Shown piece by piece: positions 9,660-18,153 of a stretch of DNA of 64,000 nucleotides. The translations under genes and the position numbers were made by a program. Numbering within the stretch: position 1 is the first letter of the stretch; every line of letters begins with the position of its first letter. This stretch comes from Mesorhizobium sp. BR1-1-16. GTDB lineage: Bacteria > Pseudomonadota > Alphaproteobacteria > Rhizobiales > Kaistiaceae. A model generated the notes under the pieces. It was not told the DNA's origin and made no database searches. It was given only the letters and a program-made list of their open reading frames with translations. The DNA lies in contig NZ_JAIUIE010000006.1 of the NCBI RefSeq assembly GCF_020165495.1, positions 1 through 64,000 of the forward strand. The letters run 5' to 3'.

Positions 9660-9956
9660 TTGGCGAATATCCAGCGCTGTTCTTCTTCCATGCGCCATCC
9701 GCGCCTCGCCCTGTTGCGCGGGCTTATGACCGGCACGGGGACGATCTTGGGCGTCTTCAGCTTTTCCCAGTTCGCAGTCGCCGAAACCTATTCGATCTTC
9801 CCCTGCACGGCGATCCTCGTGACGGTCCTTTCGATCGCCATTCCCGGCGCACGCGAGCGGCAACGCGCCCGCGAGAACGTCCGTCTGATCGAGCGCCCGT
9901 GGTTTTCGAAGAATAAGCCTCTCCGCAGGCTCACCGCCCGGCGGAAGGCCGGCTGA
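9660..9956 (+). pseudogene. Remnant of an EamA (drug/metabolite) transporter
   Basis: The open frame encodes 98 residues, while EamA/DMT transporters have about 300 with ten helices. The segment from RHPRLALLRGLM through VFSFSQFAVAETYSIFPCTA to the following helix looks like the third and fourth helices of an EamA domain: an arginine start, an aromatic FS-x-F-A-VAETYSIF turn, and a following helix ending before a charged loop. The expected GER motif reads GARER. The frame then ends after a basic tail that overlaps the convergent gene at 9931-10377. I infer a deletion remnant, but a small expressed membrane protein cannot be excluded. Confidence 0.5.
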
Positions 9957-10377
9957 GATAGAGCAGCACCAGCGAGAGCGGGATGACGACATAGTCGAGG
10001 ATCGAGCCCGGGGCGGTCGCGGTCGTTTCGATCACGCGGAGATGGCCGATCGTGATCCGCCCGGCATATTCAACGAACATCAAGACCAGCAGCAGCGGGA
10101 TGAGCGACCGGTAGCGCAGAAGGGCGATCACATAGAGCGCGCCCATCATCAGCTGCGACAGACCCCAGAGCGAGAACAGAAAGATGACCGCATCCGCTGC
10201 AGGTGCCGGATAGGTGCTGAGCGGGATATGTGCCACCGATTGCGCCCCGCCATCGGGCGCAAAGATATGAAACAGGCTGCGTCCGACCGTCAGCGCCGTG
10301 AGGAGCGCAAAGACCGCCACGACGAGGCGGTGGCCCGGAAAGCGGTTGTCGAGCTGTGGTGGCAATAACCAGGTCAT
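9931..10377 (-). CDS. Small four-helix membrane protein of unknown function
   Basis: The 148-residue protein has four predicted membrane helices (about residues 18-35, 65-88, 95-115 and 120-142) and a short RPSAGR tail. I do not recognise a family. A helix with conserved-looking glycine and arginine (EYAGRITIGHLRV) lies between helices 3 and 4. The start at 10377 is preferred over one 13 codons upstream because AGGGAG lies 6-11 bases before it. Its 3' end overlaps the EamA remnant by 26 bases in convergent orientation. It is divergent from the repeat-rich secreted gene at 10684, with about 300 bases of presumptive promoter DNA between. Confidence 0.7.
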   Translation of the reverse strand: MTWLLPPQLDNRFPGHRLVVAVFALLTALTVGRSLFHIFAPDGGAQSVAHIPLSTYPAPAADAVIFLFSLWGLSQLMMGALYVIALLRYRSLIPLLLVLMFVEYAGRITIGHLRVIETTATAPGSILDYVVIPLSLVLLYLSRPSAGR

Positions 10378-10683
10378 TGGCGGCTCCCTTTCGACCTGCG
10401 TTAGCTTGGGCTGCACGGGCGCTCAATGGCGTTATTTGGCCCGACATGTCGGTGCGGCGGCCCGGATCCACTCATGCGCATGATCGTCTTCTTTTGCCGT
10501 CGAACGACAGGCCGCCCGGCCGCACCGCTACCCGCGAACCTTAGCGAATGCGTTCAGATATTTTTCATCCTCACCAACCCTTGGTGGAAACCGAATCCGA
10601 TGCCTTGGGTTGTATTTCTACCGGCCGCTCCCGCGACCGGCGCGGACTTCCAACATCGAAGTCCGAACCGAAGGGAGAAGATC

Positions 10684-11457
10684 ATGACCAGAATCGCTAC
10701 TATCGCAGCAATACTCTGCCTCTCGTCCGTTTCGGCTTTCGCTCTCGATGTCGGCGTCGCGGGTGTGAATGTCAGTGTCGGCCAAGGGCAGAACGGCGGC
10801 CTCAACGCTAACGTCACTGCCAACACCGTTGCCAATACGAACGCCAACGTCAACGCAACCGTCGGCGGCGGCAATGTCGCCAGTGCAAACGCCAATGCCA
10901 ATACGGTTGCCAATACGAATGCCAATGTCGGCGCAACCGTGGGCGGGCGCGGCAATGTCGCCAATGCAACCGTCAACGCCAACACGGGTGCGCTCGGCGG
11001 CAATACCAATGCCAATGTGACGGCCAATGTCGGCAGCAGCGGCGTCCATGCTGCAACGGGCGTCGGCACAACGGCGCTTGGCAACCCCACGACCGCCAAT
11101 GTCTCGCTTGGCATCGGCGGTCTGGGCGGGCTCGGTGGAAACGGCACGGGCGGAGGATCCGGCAGCGGCGGCTCCAGCGGGAATGGATCCAACGGCGGCG
11201 GCGGCATCATCGGCTCGGGTAATGGCGGCTCCGGCAGCGGATCGGGCGGCAACGGCGTCGGGGGCGGCCTCGGTGGCGGCTCGAACGGCGGCGGCTCCGG
11301 CAGCGTCCGCGTCCCGGCTCAGCTCGTGCGCGACTATTCGAACCTCGACAGAGCCCAGCAGGTTGCGCTGAAGAAGCGTTGCGGCAGCATCCTCATGCAG
11401 CCGGGCGGTTATGACGACGGCCTGGTCTCGCTCTGCCGGATGCTGAAGCGCATCTAG
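10684..11457 (+). CDS. Secreted Asn/Ala/Gly-rich repeat protein
   Basis: The 257-residue protein starts after AAGGGAGAAG. It begins with a signal peptide (residues 1 to about 20, ending SAFA). Residues 45-125 consist of imperfect repeats of about 26 residues built from N-T-V-A-N-T-N-A-N-V-like steps and GGGNVA turns. Residues 140-205 are Gly/Ser-rich with NG pairs. The last 45 residues are conserved-looking and globular (VPAQLVRDYSNL ... RCGSILM ... SLCRMLKRI) with two cysteines. The alternating Asn/Val/Ala pattern would suit a beta-solenoid or amyloid-like fold, but that is inference. No known family is recognised. A GC-rich hairpin follows the stop codon. Confidence 0.75.
   Translation: MTRIATIAAILCLSSVSAFALDVGVAGVNVSVGQGQNGGLNANVTANTVANTNANVNATVGGGNVASANANANTVANTNANVGATVGGRGNVANATVNANTGALGGNTNANVTANVGSSGVHAATGVGTTALGNPTTANVSLGIGGLGGLGGNGTGGGSGSGGSSGNGSNGGGGIIGSGNGGSGSGSGGNGVGGGLGGGSNGGGSGSVRVPAQLVRDYSNLDRAQQVALKKRCGSILMQPGGYDDGLVSLCRMLKRI
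10822..11043 (+). repeat. In-frame imperfect tandem repeats in the Asn-rich gene
   Basis: Three units are visible. Unit 1 is 10822-10899 (78 bases), unit 2 is 10900-10980 (81 bases), and unit 3 begins at 10981 and is shorter and more diverged. Units 1 and 2 start with AAYACSGTTGCCAATACGAA and both contain GGCAATGTCGCCA. The repeats keep frame, as expected if copy number changes by slippage or recombination. Confidence 0.75.
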
Positions 11458-11473
11458 CAGAAAGCACGTCGCA

Positions 11474-11498
11474 GGGGGCGGCCGTGCCGGCTGCCCCC
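11474..11498. terminator. Putative bidirectional hairpin between the repeat gene and folD
   Basis: GGGGGC (11474-11479) pairs with GCCCCC (11493-11498), with an inner GGC/GCC pairing. It lies between two convergent genes. There is no clear T-tract, so factor-independent termination is uncertain. Confidence 0.45.
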
Positions 11499-11506
11499 TC
11501 GCGGCA

Positions 11507-12424
11507 TCAGAACCGCGGGACTGCGATGCCAGCCGCCCGGCACGCCGCAGTCAGTGTATTGGCCATCAGCATGGCGATGGTCATCGGGCCGACGCCGCCC
11601 GGAACCGGGGTGATAGCCGAGGCCCGCCCGATCGCTTCGGCAAAGGCGACATCGCCAACGAGACGCGTTTTGCCAGCGCCCCGCTCGGGAGCCGGGATGC
11701 GATTGACGCCGACATCGATGACGATCGCGCCGGGCTTGATCCAGTCGCCACGCACGATTTCCGGACGCCCCACGGCTGCAATGAGGATATCGGCGCGGCG
11801 CGCCAGTTCCGGCAGATCACGGCTGCGCGAATGCGCAATCGTGACGGTGCAGTTCTCCTGCAGCAGCAATTGCGCGATCGGCTTGCCGACCAGGTTGGAG
11901 CGGCCGATCACCAGCGCGTCGCGTCCCGAAAGATCGCTGCCGGCGATGCGCTTGATGAGAATGAGGCAGCCGGCCGGAGTGCAGGAGACAAGCGCGCGAT
12001 CGCGGTCGCCGAGCGCAAGGCGGCCGGCATTCACCGGATGCAGGCCATCAACATCCTTGAGGGGATCGATGGCCTCGATCACCGGTACCGGATCAAGATG
12101 CGGCGGCAGCGGCATCTGCACGAGAATGCCGTCGATCGCATCATCGGTATTGAGGGCCGCGATGAGATCCAGCAGTTCCTGCTTCGTCGTCGTCGCCGGC
12201 AGCGTGTGCTGCACGGAATGAAACCCCAGTTCCTGCGCCTTGCGGCCCTTGGCGCCGACATAGACCTGGCTCGCCGGATCCTCGCCAACGAGCACCACGG
12301 CAAGGCCCGGCTTCAACCCGGAGGCGGCGACCGCCTGCTTGATGACATCCGTCACCTCGGCGGCGACGGCCTTGCCGTCGATCACCCTGGCGGCGTCAGC
12401 GGAAGACGACGGTGCGCGATCCAT
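11507..12424 (-). CDS. folD: Bifunctional methylene-THF dehydrogenase / methenyl-THF cyclohydrolase FolD
   Basis: The 305-residue enzyme interconverts 5,10-methylene-THF and 10-formyl-THF through the methenyl form, using NADP. Visible family marks are [13 protein letters not shown] with the catalytic lysine, [16 protein letters not shown], the Rossmann loop [11 protein letters not shown], and [16 protein letters not shown] near the C terminus. Length is normal. The ATG at 12424 lies 29 bases inside the 3' end of purU, so the two are co-transcribed. The pair makes a short route from methylene-THF to free formate. Confidence 0.97.
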   Translation of the reverse strand: MDRAPSSSADAARVIDGKAVAAEVTDVIKQAVAASGLKPGLAVVLVGEDPASQVYVGAKGRKAQELGFHSVQHTLPATTTKQELLDLIAALNTDDAIDGILVQMPLPPHLDPVPVIEAIDPLKDVDGLHPVNAGRLALGDRDRALVSCTPAGCLILIKRIAGSDLSGRDALVIGRSNLVGKPIAQLLLQENCTVTIAHSRSRDLPELARRADILIAAVGRPEIVRGDWIKPGAIVIDVGVNRIPAPERGAGKTRLVGDVAFAEAIGRASAITPVPGGVGPMTIAMLMANTLTAACRAAGIAVPRF

Positions 12425-13256
12425 TGAGAAGAACCCGATGTTCGAGGTGGAACTTGATTGCCCGCGCCAGCACGGTGTTCTCTATGTCGCGGCCGATGGC
12501 GACCATTTCCTCGGCCGACATGGCATGATCGACGCGGCCGACATCCTGCTCGATGATCGGCCCCTCGTCGAGTTCGGCCGTCACGTAGTGAGCCGTGGCG
12601 CCGATCAGCTTCACGCCGCGCTCATGCGCGCGGTGATAGGGCTTGGCCCCCTTGAAGCTCGGCAGGAATGAATGGTGGATGTTGATGACGCGGCCCGCGA
12701 GCTTGTCCGTCATGCCGTCCGAGAGCACCTGCATATAGCGCGCGAGCACGACGAGATCGATGCGCTCGCCCTCGATCAGACCGAGAACCTCGGCCTCCTG
12801 CTCGGCCTTCGTCCGCCCATCGACCGGAACGAAATGGAACGGCAACCCCTCCCCTTCGACGCGGCGGCGCATGGTCTCGTGATTGGAGACCACCGACGCG
12901 AGCTCCATCGGCAACTGGCCGATGGAGTTGCGGTAAAGCAGGTCATTGAGGCAATGACCGAGCTTCGAGACGAGGATCATCACGCGCGGCTTGACCGAGA
13001 GATCATGCAACTGCCAGTCGAAGCCATAGCCCGTCGCCACCGGCAGGAAGCCGCTGATGAAGCTCGCCTTGGTCACGGTTTCAGGCGCCGCGAACGCGAC
13101 GCGCATGAAGAACCTGCCGCTGTCCGGATCGCCATATTGGGCGCTCTCGACGATATTGCAGTCCTGCGAGGCGATCGAGTTGGCGACGGCCGCGACGATG
13201 CCGCGGCGATCGCCGCAGGAAAGAGTGAGCACGAAGCGTGCTGGCGCGGCCGGCAT
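12396..13256 (-). CDS. purU: Formyltetrahydrofolate deformylase PurU
   Basis: The 286-residue protein has an N-terminal ACT domain (about residues 6-85) and a C-terminal formyl-THF hydrolase domain. The latter shows [15 protein letters not shown], the catalytic [17 protein letters not shown] and the downstream GATAHYV ... DEGPII motif. PurU hydrolyses 10-formyl-THF to THF and formate and balances one-carbon pools. It is first in a two-gene operon with folD, and it is divergent from the FAH-family gene at 13422. Confidence 0.96.
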   Translation of the reverse strand: MPAAPARFVLTLSCGDRRGIVAAVANSIASQDCNIVESAQYGDPDSGRFFMRVAFAAPETVTKASFISGFLPVATGYGFDWQLHDLSVKPRVMILVSKLGHCLNDLLYRNSIGQLPMELASVVSNHETMRRRVEGEGLPFHFVPVDGRTKAEQEAEVLGLIEGERIDLVVLARYMQVLSDGMTDKLAGRVINIHHSFLPSFKGAKPYHRAHERGVKLIGATAHYVTAELDEGPIIEQDVGRVDHAMSAEEMVAIGRDIENTVLARAIKFHLEHRVLLNGSRTVVFR

Positions 13257-13421
13257 GGATGAACGAGCCTCGATGTGTCAGGACGGGCCGACTTCCTAGC
13301 GGTCGCGCCGCTTGGCCGCAACCTCGAACCGCCGCGACGGGGCGGCGCAGCCTTGCATCTCGGCGGCGGCTCGCCGAAAGTGCCGCACGCACCAGCTACA
13401 GCCGAATGGACAGGATCAGCG

Positions 13422-14114
13422 ATGCCCGAGCCCAGTTTCGTGGTGGCCCCGCCGCCGATCGTCTCGCTTCCGATCGTCGGTCTCGACGCCCGCTTTCCCA
13501 TTCGGCGCGTCTTCTGCGTCGGCCGCAACTATGCGGCTCATGCCCGCGAGATGGGGCATGATCCCGATCGCGAACCGCCGTTCTTCTTTCAGAAAAACGC
13601 CGGCGACGTCGTCAGCCCCGGCGATATCGCCTATCCGCCGCTGACCGCTGATCTCCATCACGAAGTCGAGTTGGTCGTGGCGATCGGGCGCGGCGGCAAG
13701 GACATCGCGATCGGCGCGGCGCTTGGCCATGTCTATGGCTATGCCGTCGGGCTCGACCTGACGCGCCGCGACGTGCAGGCGGATCTTAAAAAGGCCGGCC
13801 GACCCTGGGAAACCGCAAAGGCCTTCGCCGAGTCGGCGCCCGTCGGTGCAATCCAGCCGGCGGCGGCGATCGGCCATCCGATCTCGGGACGCCTCACGGC
13901 CAAGGTTGACGGCGCGCTGCGCCAGGACGGCGATATCGCCGACATGATCTGGAACGTCCCCGAGGTCATCGCCCATCTCTCGCGCTGGTTTGTGCTCGAA
14001 GCCGGGGATCTCATCTTCACCGGCACGCCGGCCGGAGTCGGTGAACTGCAGCGCGGCAATGTCGTCGAGGCCGAAATCGAGACTATCGGCGCGCTGCGGG
14101 TCAAGATCGTCTGA
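13422..14114 (+). CDS. Fumarylacetoacetate hydrolase family protein
   Basis: The 230-residue protein belongs to the FAH superfamily. [12 protein letters not shown] (near residue 30), the [10 protein letters not shown] loop, the metal-binding [11 protein letters not shown] and [14 protein letters not shown] are in canonical order. Length and motifs match the short fumarylpyruvate hydrolase/acylpyruvase type, which cleaves 2,4-diketo acids with Mg. The start at 13422 has AGGA six bases upstream. The open frame extends 49 codons further, but that part overlaps the purU promoter and has no family similarity. The physiological substrate cannot be told from sequence. Confidence 0.9.
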   Translation: MPEPSFVVAPPPIVSLPIVGLDARFPIRRVFCVGRNYAAHAREMGHDPDREPPFFFQKNAGDVVSPGDIAYPPLTADLHHEVELVVAIGRGGKDIAIGAALGHVYGYAVGLDLTRRDVQADLKKAGRPWETAKAFAESAPVGAIQPAAAIGHPISGRLTAKVDGALRQDGDIADMIWNVPEVIAHLSRWFVLEAGDLIFTGTPAGVGELQRGNVVEAEIETIGALRVKIV

Positions 14115-14152
14115 TACAAGGCCCCGGCGGGGCAAAGGGGCAGCAGTCGGTC

Positions 14153-14935
14153 ATGGCAAAGCAGGAACTCTTCGGCGGCGCGCTGGCGTTCATCGCAAGC
14201 GGCACCCCCGAGGCGGCCGCCGCCGAGGTGCGGCTGAAATCGCTTTATGGGAGCGTCGATCCCGAGCAGGCCGACATCATCATCGCGCTTGGCGGCGATG
14301 GTTTCATGCTGCAGATGCTCCATCGCTTCATGAATTCGGGCAAGCCGATCTATGGAATGAACCGCGGCTCGGTCGGTTTCCTGATGAACGAGTTCCGCGA
14401 AGACGAATTGCGCGAGCGCGTCCGCGCCGCCGTCGCCTCGACTTTGCATCCGCTGCAGATGGACGCGCTCGACCAGCAGGGCAACGAACACCGCGCCTAT
14501 GCGATCAACGAAGTGTCGCTGTTCCGCCAGTCCTACCAGACGGCCAAGCTGCGGATTTCGATCGATGATCGCGTCCGCCTCGAGGAATTGAGCGGCGATG
14601 GCGTGCTGGTGGCGACGCCCGCCGGCTCGACCGCCTATAACCTGTCAGCGCATGGCCCGATCCTCCCGATCCATGCCCCGCTGCTGGCGCTGACGCCGAT
14701 CAGTGCGTTTCGGCCGCGTCTCTGGCGCGGAGCGCTGATCCCCGATCGCGTCCGCGTCACGCTCGAAGTGCTGGAGCCCGAAAAGCGGCCGGTCAACGCG
14801 GTGGCGGATCACACGGAGATCAAGTCGGTCCTGAAGATCGTCGTGCGCCAGGACCGCCGCGCCAAGAGTCTGATCCTCTTCGATCCCGGCCATAGCTGGG
14901 ACGAGCGCATCCTGAACGAGCAGTTCCGCTACTAG
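14153..14935 (+). CDS. nadK: NAD kinase
   Basis: The 260-residue enzyme phosphorylates NAD to NADP with ATP or polyphosphate. The GGDG motif is at residues 47-50, NEVS around residue 121, and the NAD-binding stretch [21 protein letters not shown] follows. The length matches alphaproteobacterial NadK, which lacks the N-terminal extension of enteric enzymes. It is separated by about 40 bases from the FAH gene and may be co-transcribed with it. Its stop codon overlaps the convergent DUF2336 gene by four bases. Confidence 0.96.
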   Translation: MAKQELFGGALAFIASGTPEAAAAEVRLKSLYGSVDPEQADIIIALGGDGFMLQMLHRFMNSGKPIYGMNRGSVGFLMNEFREDELRERVRAAVASTLHPLQMDALDQQGNEHRAYAINEVSLFRQSYQTAKLRISIDDRVRLEELSGDGVLVATPAGSTAYNLSAHGPILPIHAPLLALTPISAFRPRLWRGALIPDRVRVTLEVLEPEKRPVNAVADHTEIKSVLKIVVRQDRRAKSLILFDPGHSWDERILNEQFRY

Positions 14936-16074
14936 GCGGCGTTGCGAACGGCGCGCGCGACGGTGCGGGCGCTTTCGCGCGCTTCCTCGGCCGCGAAACG
15001 GCGCAGCATGGCGAGAAGCTCGTTGGCCTCGCCGTCGGTAATCGCGCTGTAACGTTCCATGACGCGCTCGACAGTGCGCCGTGCCAGTGCGTGACGACTG
15101 ACCGGAACACTCTCATGCGAAGCCTCGCGGGCCGTTTCGATGGCGGCAGCAAAGGCTTCGAACGCCGAGGCCGGCATTCCCGCCTTCTGATAGACAGCCC
15201 GCAGGGCCGAGGGCCGACCCGAGCGGACCAGCCCGGCGACGCGGCCCTCCGGCATGCGCGAGAGGATCGCGAGCGCGGCTTCGAACAGACTGATATTGCC
15301 GGCGCAGACGGCGCGGAGCAGCAGGGCCGTGGTGAGCTGGCCAGTGACACGCAGATGCTCGACCAGCGCGGCGAGATCTTCCGTCGCCGATTCGGCGGCG
15401 ATGGCGATCGTCGCTCGCTCGCAGGCATCACGCGTGACGAACTGCGCCCGTTCCGGGGCGATCCAGGCCTTGCCAGAGACGAACGCGCCCAGGCGGTCGC
15501 CGAGCTGGCGGATAAGCATCTGGCGGATGTCGGGCGGCAAGTCCGTGCGCTCCAGCAGCCGGTCGCGGATCGCCGCATCCTCGCCGTGGCGCTCGGCAAG
15601 CCGCGCAAGGCTGATTGCGGCGATCGAGGCGTCGGGATTGTCGAGCAACGCGATGCAGGCCTCGGCCTCGCCGATCTCGGCGATCGCCGCGGCAACCGCG
15701 CGGCTCACCGGCAGACGGGCCGCTATCGCCGCTTGGCGTCCGCCATCCGCGACTGCAACGATATCGACGAGTTCCGGATCGATGAAGATCGGCGAGCAGG
15801 TCAGCACCAGCCCGGCGATATCGAGGTGATCGGCCGCCAATGCCAGGATGATATGGCGCGGCGCACGAGGATCGACGGCCAGCGCATCGGCCAGCGCATA
15901 GCGGACCTCGGTCGCCGGATCATCGAGCAGGACGGTCATCGCCGCCTCCATCTCGGCGCGCGCTTCGTCGTCGACATCGGAATACAGATAGGCGCGCGCC
16001 ATCGCATGCGCGGCCTCGGCGCGGCGTTCAGCCGGCGCCGTTTCCAGCCATTCCAGGAATTGACGGACGATCAT
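14932..16074 (-). CDS. DUF2336 domain protein
   Basis: The 380-residue, Ala-rich, all-helical protein looks built from HEAT-like paired helices. One example is the N-terminal part around [20 protein letters not shown], where DxxxxVR steps recur. It fits DUF2336, a family common in Alphaproteobacteria and sometimes placed in cell-cycle or signalling contexts, with no established biochemistry. No signal peptide or membrane helix is seen, so it is probably cytoplasmic. The gene stands alone, convergent with nadK. A near-consensus CtrA box lies about 75 bases upstream of its start. Confidence 0.85.
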   Translation of the reverse strand: MIVRQFLEWLETAPAERRAEAAHAMARAYLYSDVDDEARAEMEAAMTVLLDDPATEVRYALADALAVDPRAPRHIILALAADHLDIAGLVLTCSPIFIDPELVDIVAVADGGRQAAIAARLPVSRAVAAAIAEIGEAEACIALLDNPDASIAAISLARLAERHGEDAAIRDRLLERTDLPPDIRQMLIRQLGDRLGAFVSGKAWIAPERAQFVTRDACERATIAIAAESATEDLAALVEHLRVTGQLTTALLLRAVCAGNISLFEAALAILSRMPEGRVAGLVRSGRPSALRAVYQKAGMPASAFEAFAAAIETAREASHESVPVSRHALARRTVERVMERYSAITDGEANELLAMLRRFAAEEARESARTVARAVRNAA

Positions 16075-16146
16075 GAAGCCCCCGAACCGACGGACAGCCG
16101 GCCATGAGACATGGGGCTGCTTTCGCGAGATCTGAGCATCAATGGA

Positions 16147-16162
16147 TTAACGTTCCGTCAAC
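16147..16162. promoter_or_regulatory. Near-consensus CtrA-type box upstream of the DUF2336 gene
   Basis: TTAA (16147-16150), seven bases, then TCAAC (16158-16162). This differs by one base from the consensus TTAA-N7-TTAAC. It sits in an AT-richer 110-base gap. Function is inferred from the motif only. Confidence 0.35.
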
Positions 16163-16188
16163 CATAACCGAGGGTTAACGGCGAACCC

Positions 16189-16764
16189 TCAAGCCGGCGG
16201 GGTCCAGTGGGTAACGATGTCGGCAAGTTCAGGCCGCGGCCGCTCGAAAGGCGGGATGTCGCGCGTGCCAATATGAACGAGGCCGACCAGACGCTCCGCC
16301 TCGGCAAGGCCGAGCAGCGCCCGCGCCTCCGCGTCATAGGTCACCCATTCGGTCAGCCACTGCGTCGAGTACCCCATCGCATTGGCGGCGATCATCAGGT
16401 TCATGGCGGCGGCGGCGGCCGAGAGCAGCTGTTCCCATTCGGGAATCTTCACATGCGGCGCGGCCCGGCTCACCACGGCCACGACCAGCGGCGATCGGGA
16501 GAAGCGGTTGGCCTCGGCTGCGATCAGCTTCGGATCGGCATCGGGCCGACGCACGGCGAGGAGCGCTGCCGTCGCCGCGCCGGCTGCTGCCCGCGCCTCG
16601 CCCTGGAACAGCACGAAGCGGAACGGCACCAGCTTGCCGTGATCGGGCACGCGCGCTGCAATCGTCAGCATGTCCTCGATCTCGGCAGCGGAAGGGCCGG
16701 GCTCGACAATGTTGACGGCGGGGATCGAGCGCCGCGTCTTCAGAAGCGTCAGTGTATCGGTCAT
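16189..16764 (-). CDS. Nitroreductase-family flavoprotein
   Basis: The 191-residue protein fits the FMN-dependent nitroreductase fold. It opens with LLKTRRSIPAVNIVEPGPS (the RRS phosphate-contact motif), then AARVPDHGKLVPFRFVLFQG and a C-terminal LVGLVHIGT strand. Such enzymes reduce nitro compounds or quinones with NAD(P)H; the substrate is unknown. The start at 16764 gives the usual family N terminus. A second ATG 13 codons upstream (16803) is possible, and neither has a strong ribosome binding site. The gene is monocistronic. Confidence 0.88.
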   Translation of the reverse strand: MTDTLTLLKTRRSIPAVNIVEPGPSAAEIEDMLTIAARVPDHGKLVPFRFVLFQGEARAAAGAATAALLAVRRPDADPKLIAAEANRFSRSPLVVAVVSRAAPHVKIPEWEQLLSAAAAAMNLMIAANAMGYSTQWLTEWVTYDAEARALLGLAEAERLVGLVHIGTRDIPPFERPRPELADIVTHWTPPA

Positions 16765-16962
16765 GATCTCGGATCTCGGAGGATCTACAGAAGGCGCAGG
16801 CATAGAGCCGGCGCGGCAAAGCGTGGTGTGGGCGACTGATCGGACGAATCCGTGGTCAATGCAACCCTCGCCGCCAGCTGCACGGGTCTTGAAATCGCCA
16901 CCCTTCTTCGGTTCTAAGGTGATGATGACCGGACGGTTGGCGAAACCTCTTGGGGGAGATCG

Positions 16963-18123
16963 ATGCTGATGACGCGCGGCTTTGCAGCCTGTCTCGCCGC
17001 GGCGATTCTCACGATCAGTCCGCTCGTGGCTGTGGCGCAGTCATCGGGTGGAGGCCCAGGTCCTGGGCCTGCGCCGATTCTCGGGGCCGGGAGCAACGCT
17101 CCACAGCTTAACGCCGACCCCGTTCCGCCCGCCGATATTCCTTCCGCGCCTGCATCCGGCGGCCTCAGCGCTCCGAACCTGACGGGCGGGGACCTCGCCA
17201 CGTCACCGGGAGCCGCCGATCCCCTGCCGCTCGCCCCTCTGCTGCCGACGCCGATCGATCCGGGCGCATTGCTGAAGCCGGCCTTTCCGACCGCGCCCCG
17301 ACAGGCCGCTCCGCTCCGCGTCAACCCGCATGCCGTCGAACTCCAGGCGAAGCTGACCGATGACGGCGCGGCGATCCCATCCGGCATGGTGTGGCGCATC
17401 TTTTCCGAGAAACGCGGCGGCGACGGTCATCTGCCGCTGGTGCGCGAGCAGCGCGGCGGCACGGTCCGCCTCGATCTGCCGCCGGGCAACTACATCGTCA
17501 ACGCCGCCTATGGCCGGGCCGCCATGACCCGCACGCTCGCCGTCACCGGGGAAGGCGGCCACGATACCTTCGTGCTGAATGCCGGAGGCCTGAAGCTCAC
17601 GGCCGTCAATGGCAAGGACCTGCCGATCACACCGGCCCTCTCGAAATTCGACATCTATCCGGGCACGGACGAGACGGATCAGGAGACGTCGCCGATCGTC
17701 TCGGATGTCGACCCCGATCAGATGGTCCGCCTGACGGCGGGCATCTATCACGTGGTCAGCCGCTATGGCGACGCCAACGCCGCCGTGCGCGCCGACATCA
17801 AGGTGGACGCAGGCAAGCTCGTCGAGGCGACCCTGTTCCAGAAGGCCGCGCGCATCACGCTGAAGCTCGTGGCCGATTCCGGCGGCGAAGCGCTCGCCAA
17901 CACATCATGGTCGGTGCTGACGCCCGGCGGCGACAGCGTCTTCGACAGCGTCGGCGCCTTCCCGGACGTCGTGCTCGCGATCGGCGACTACACCGCTGTC
18001 GCCAAGCACGACAACCAGATCCACGAACGCAACTTCACCGTCGAGGCCGGCCGCGACCGCGAAGTGGAAGTACTGACCAAGGAAGCCGAGACCCCGCCGG
18101 CGTCAGCCGCGCCCGCACCCTGA
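16963..18123 (+). CDS. Secreted protein with Pro-rich linker and beta-sandwich-like repeats
   Basis: The 386-residue protein starts six bases after TGGGGGAGA. It has a signal peptide (residues 1 to about 26, cleavage after AVAQ). Residues 27-115 are a Pro/Gly/Ala-rich linker. The remainder carries about three repeated beta modules resembling carboxypeptidase-regulatory-like domains, with similar phrases such as LDLPPGNYIVNAAYGRA, VRLTAGIYHVVSRYGDAN and VVLAIGDYTAVAKHDN spaced by about 90 residues. I do not recognise a named family. It is probably periplasmic or surface-attached. No operon partner is evident; the next gene is convergent. Confidence 0.75.
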   Translation: MLMTRGFAACLAAAILTISPLVAVAQSSGGGPGPGPAPILGAGSNAPQLNADPVPPADIPSAPASGGLSAPNLTGGDLATSPGAADPLPLAPLLPTPIDPGALLKPAFPTAPRQAAPLRVNPHAVELQAKLTDDGAAIPSGMVWRIFSEKRGGDGHLPLVREQRGGTVRLDLPPGNYIVNAAYGRAAMTRTLAVTGEGGHDTFVLNAGGLKLTAVNGKDLPITPALSKFDIYPGTDETDQETSPIVSDVDPDQMVRLTAGIYHVVSRYGDANAAVRADIKVDAGKLVEATLFQKAARITLKLVADSGGEALANTSWSVLTPGGDSVFDSVGAFPDVVLAIGDYTAVAKHDNQIHERNFTVEAGRDREVEVLTKEAETPPASAAPAP

Positions 18124-18153
18124 GCCGGCCTGACTGAGTCCGGCATTCCGTCG

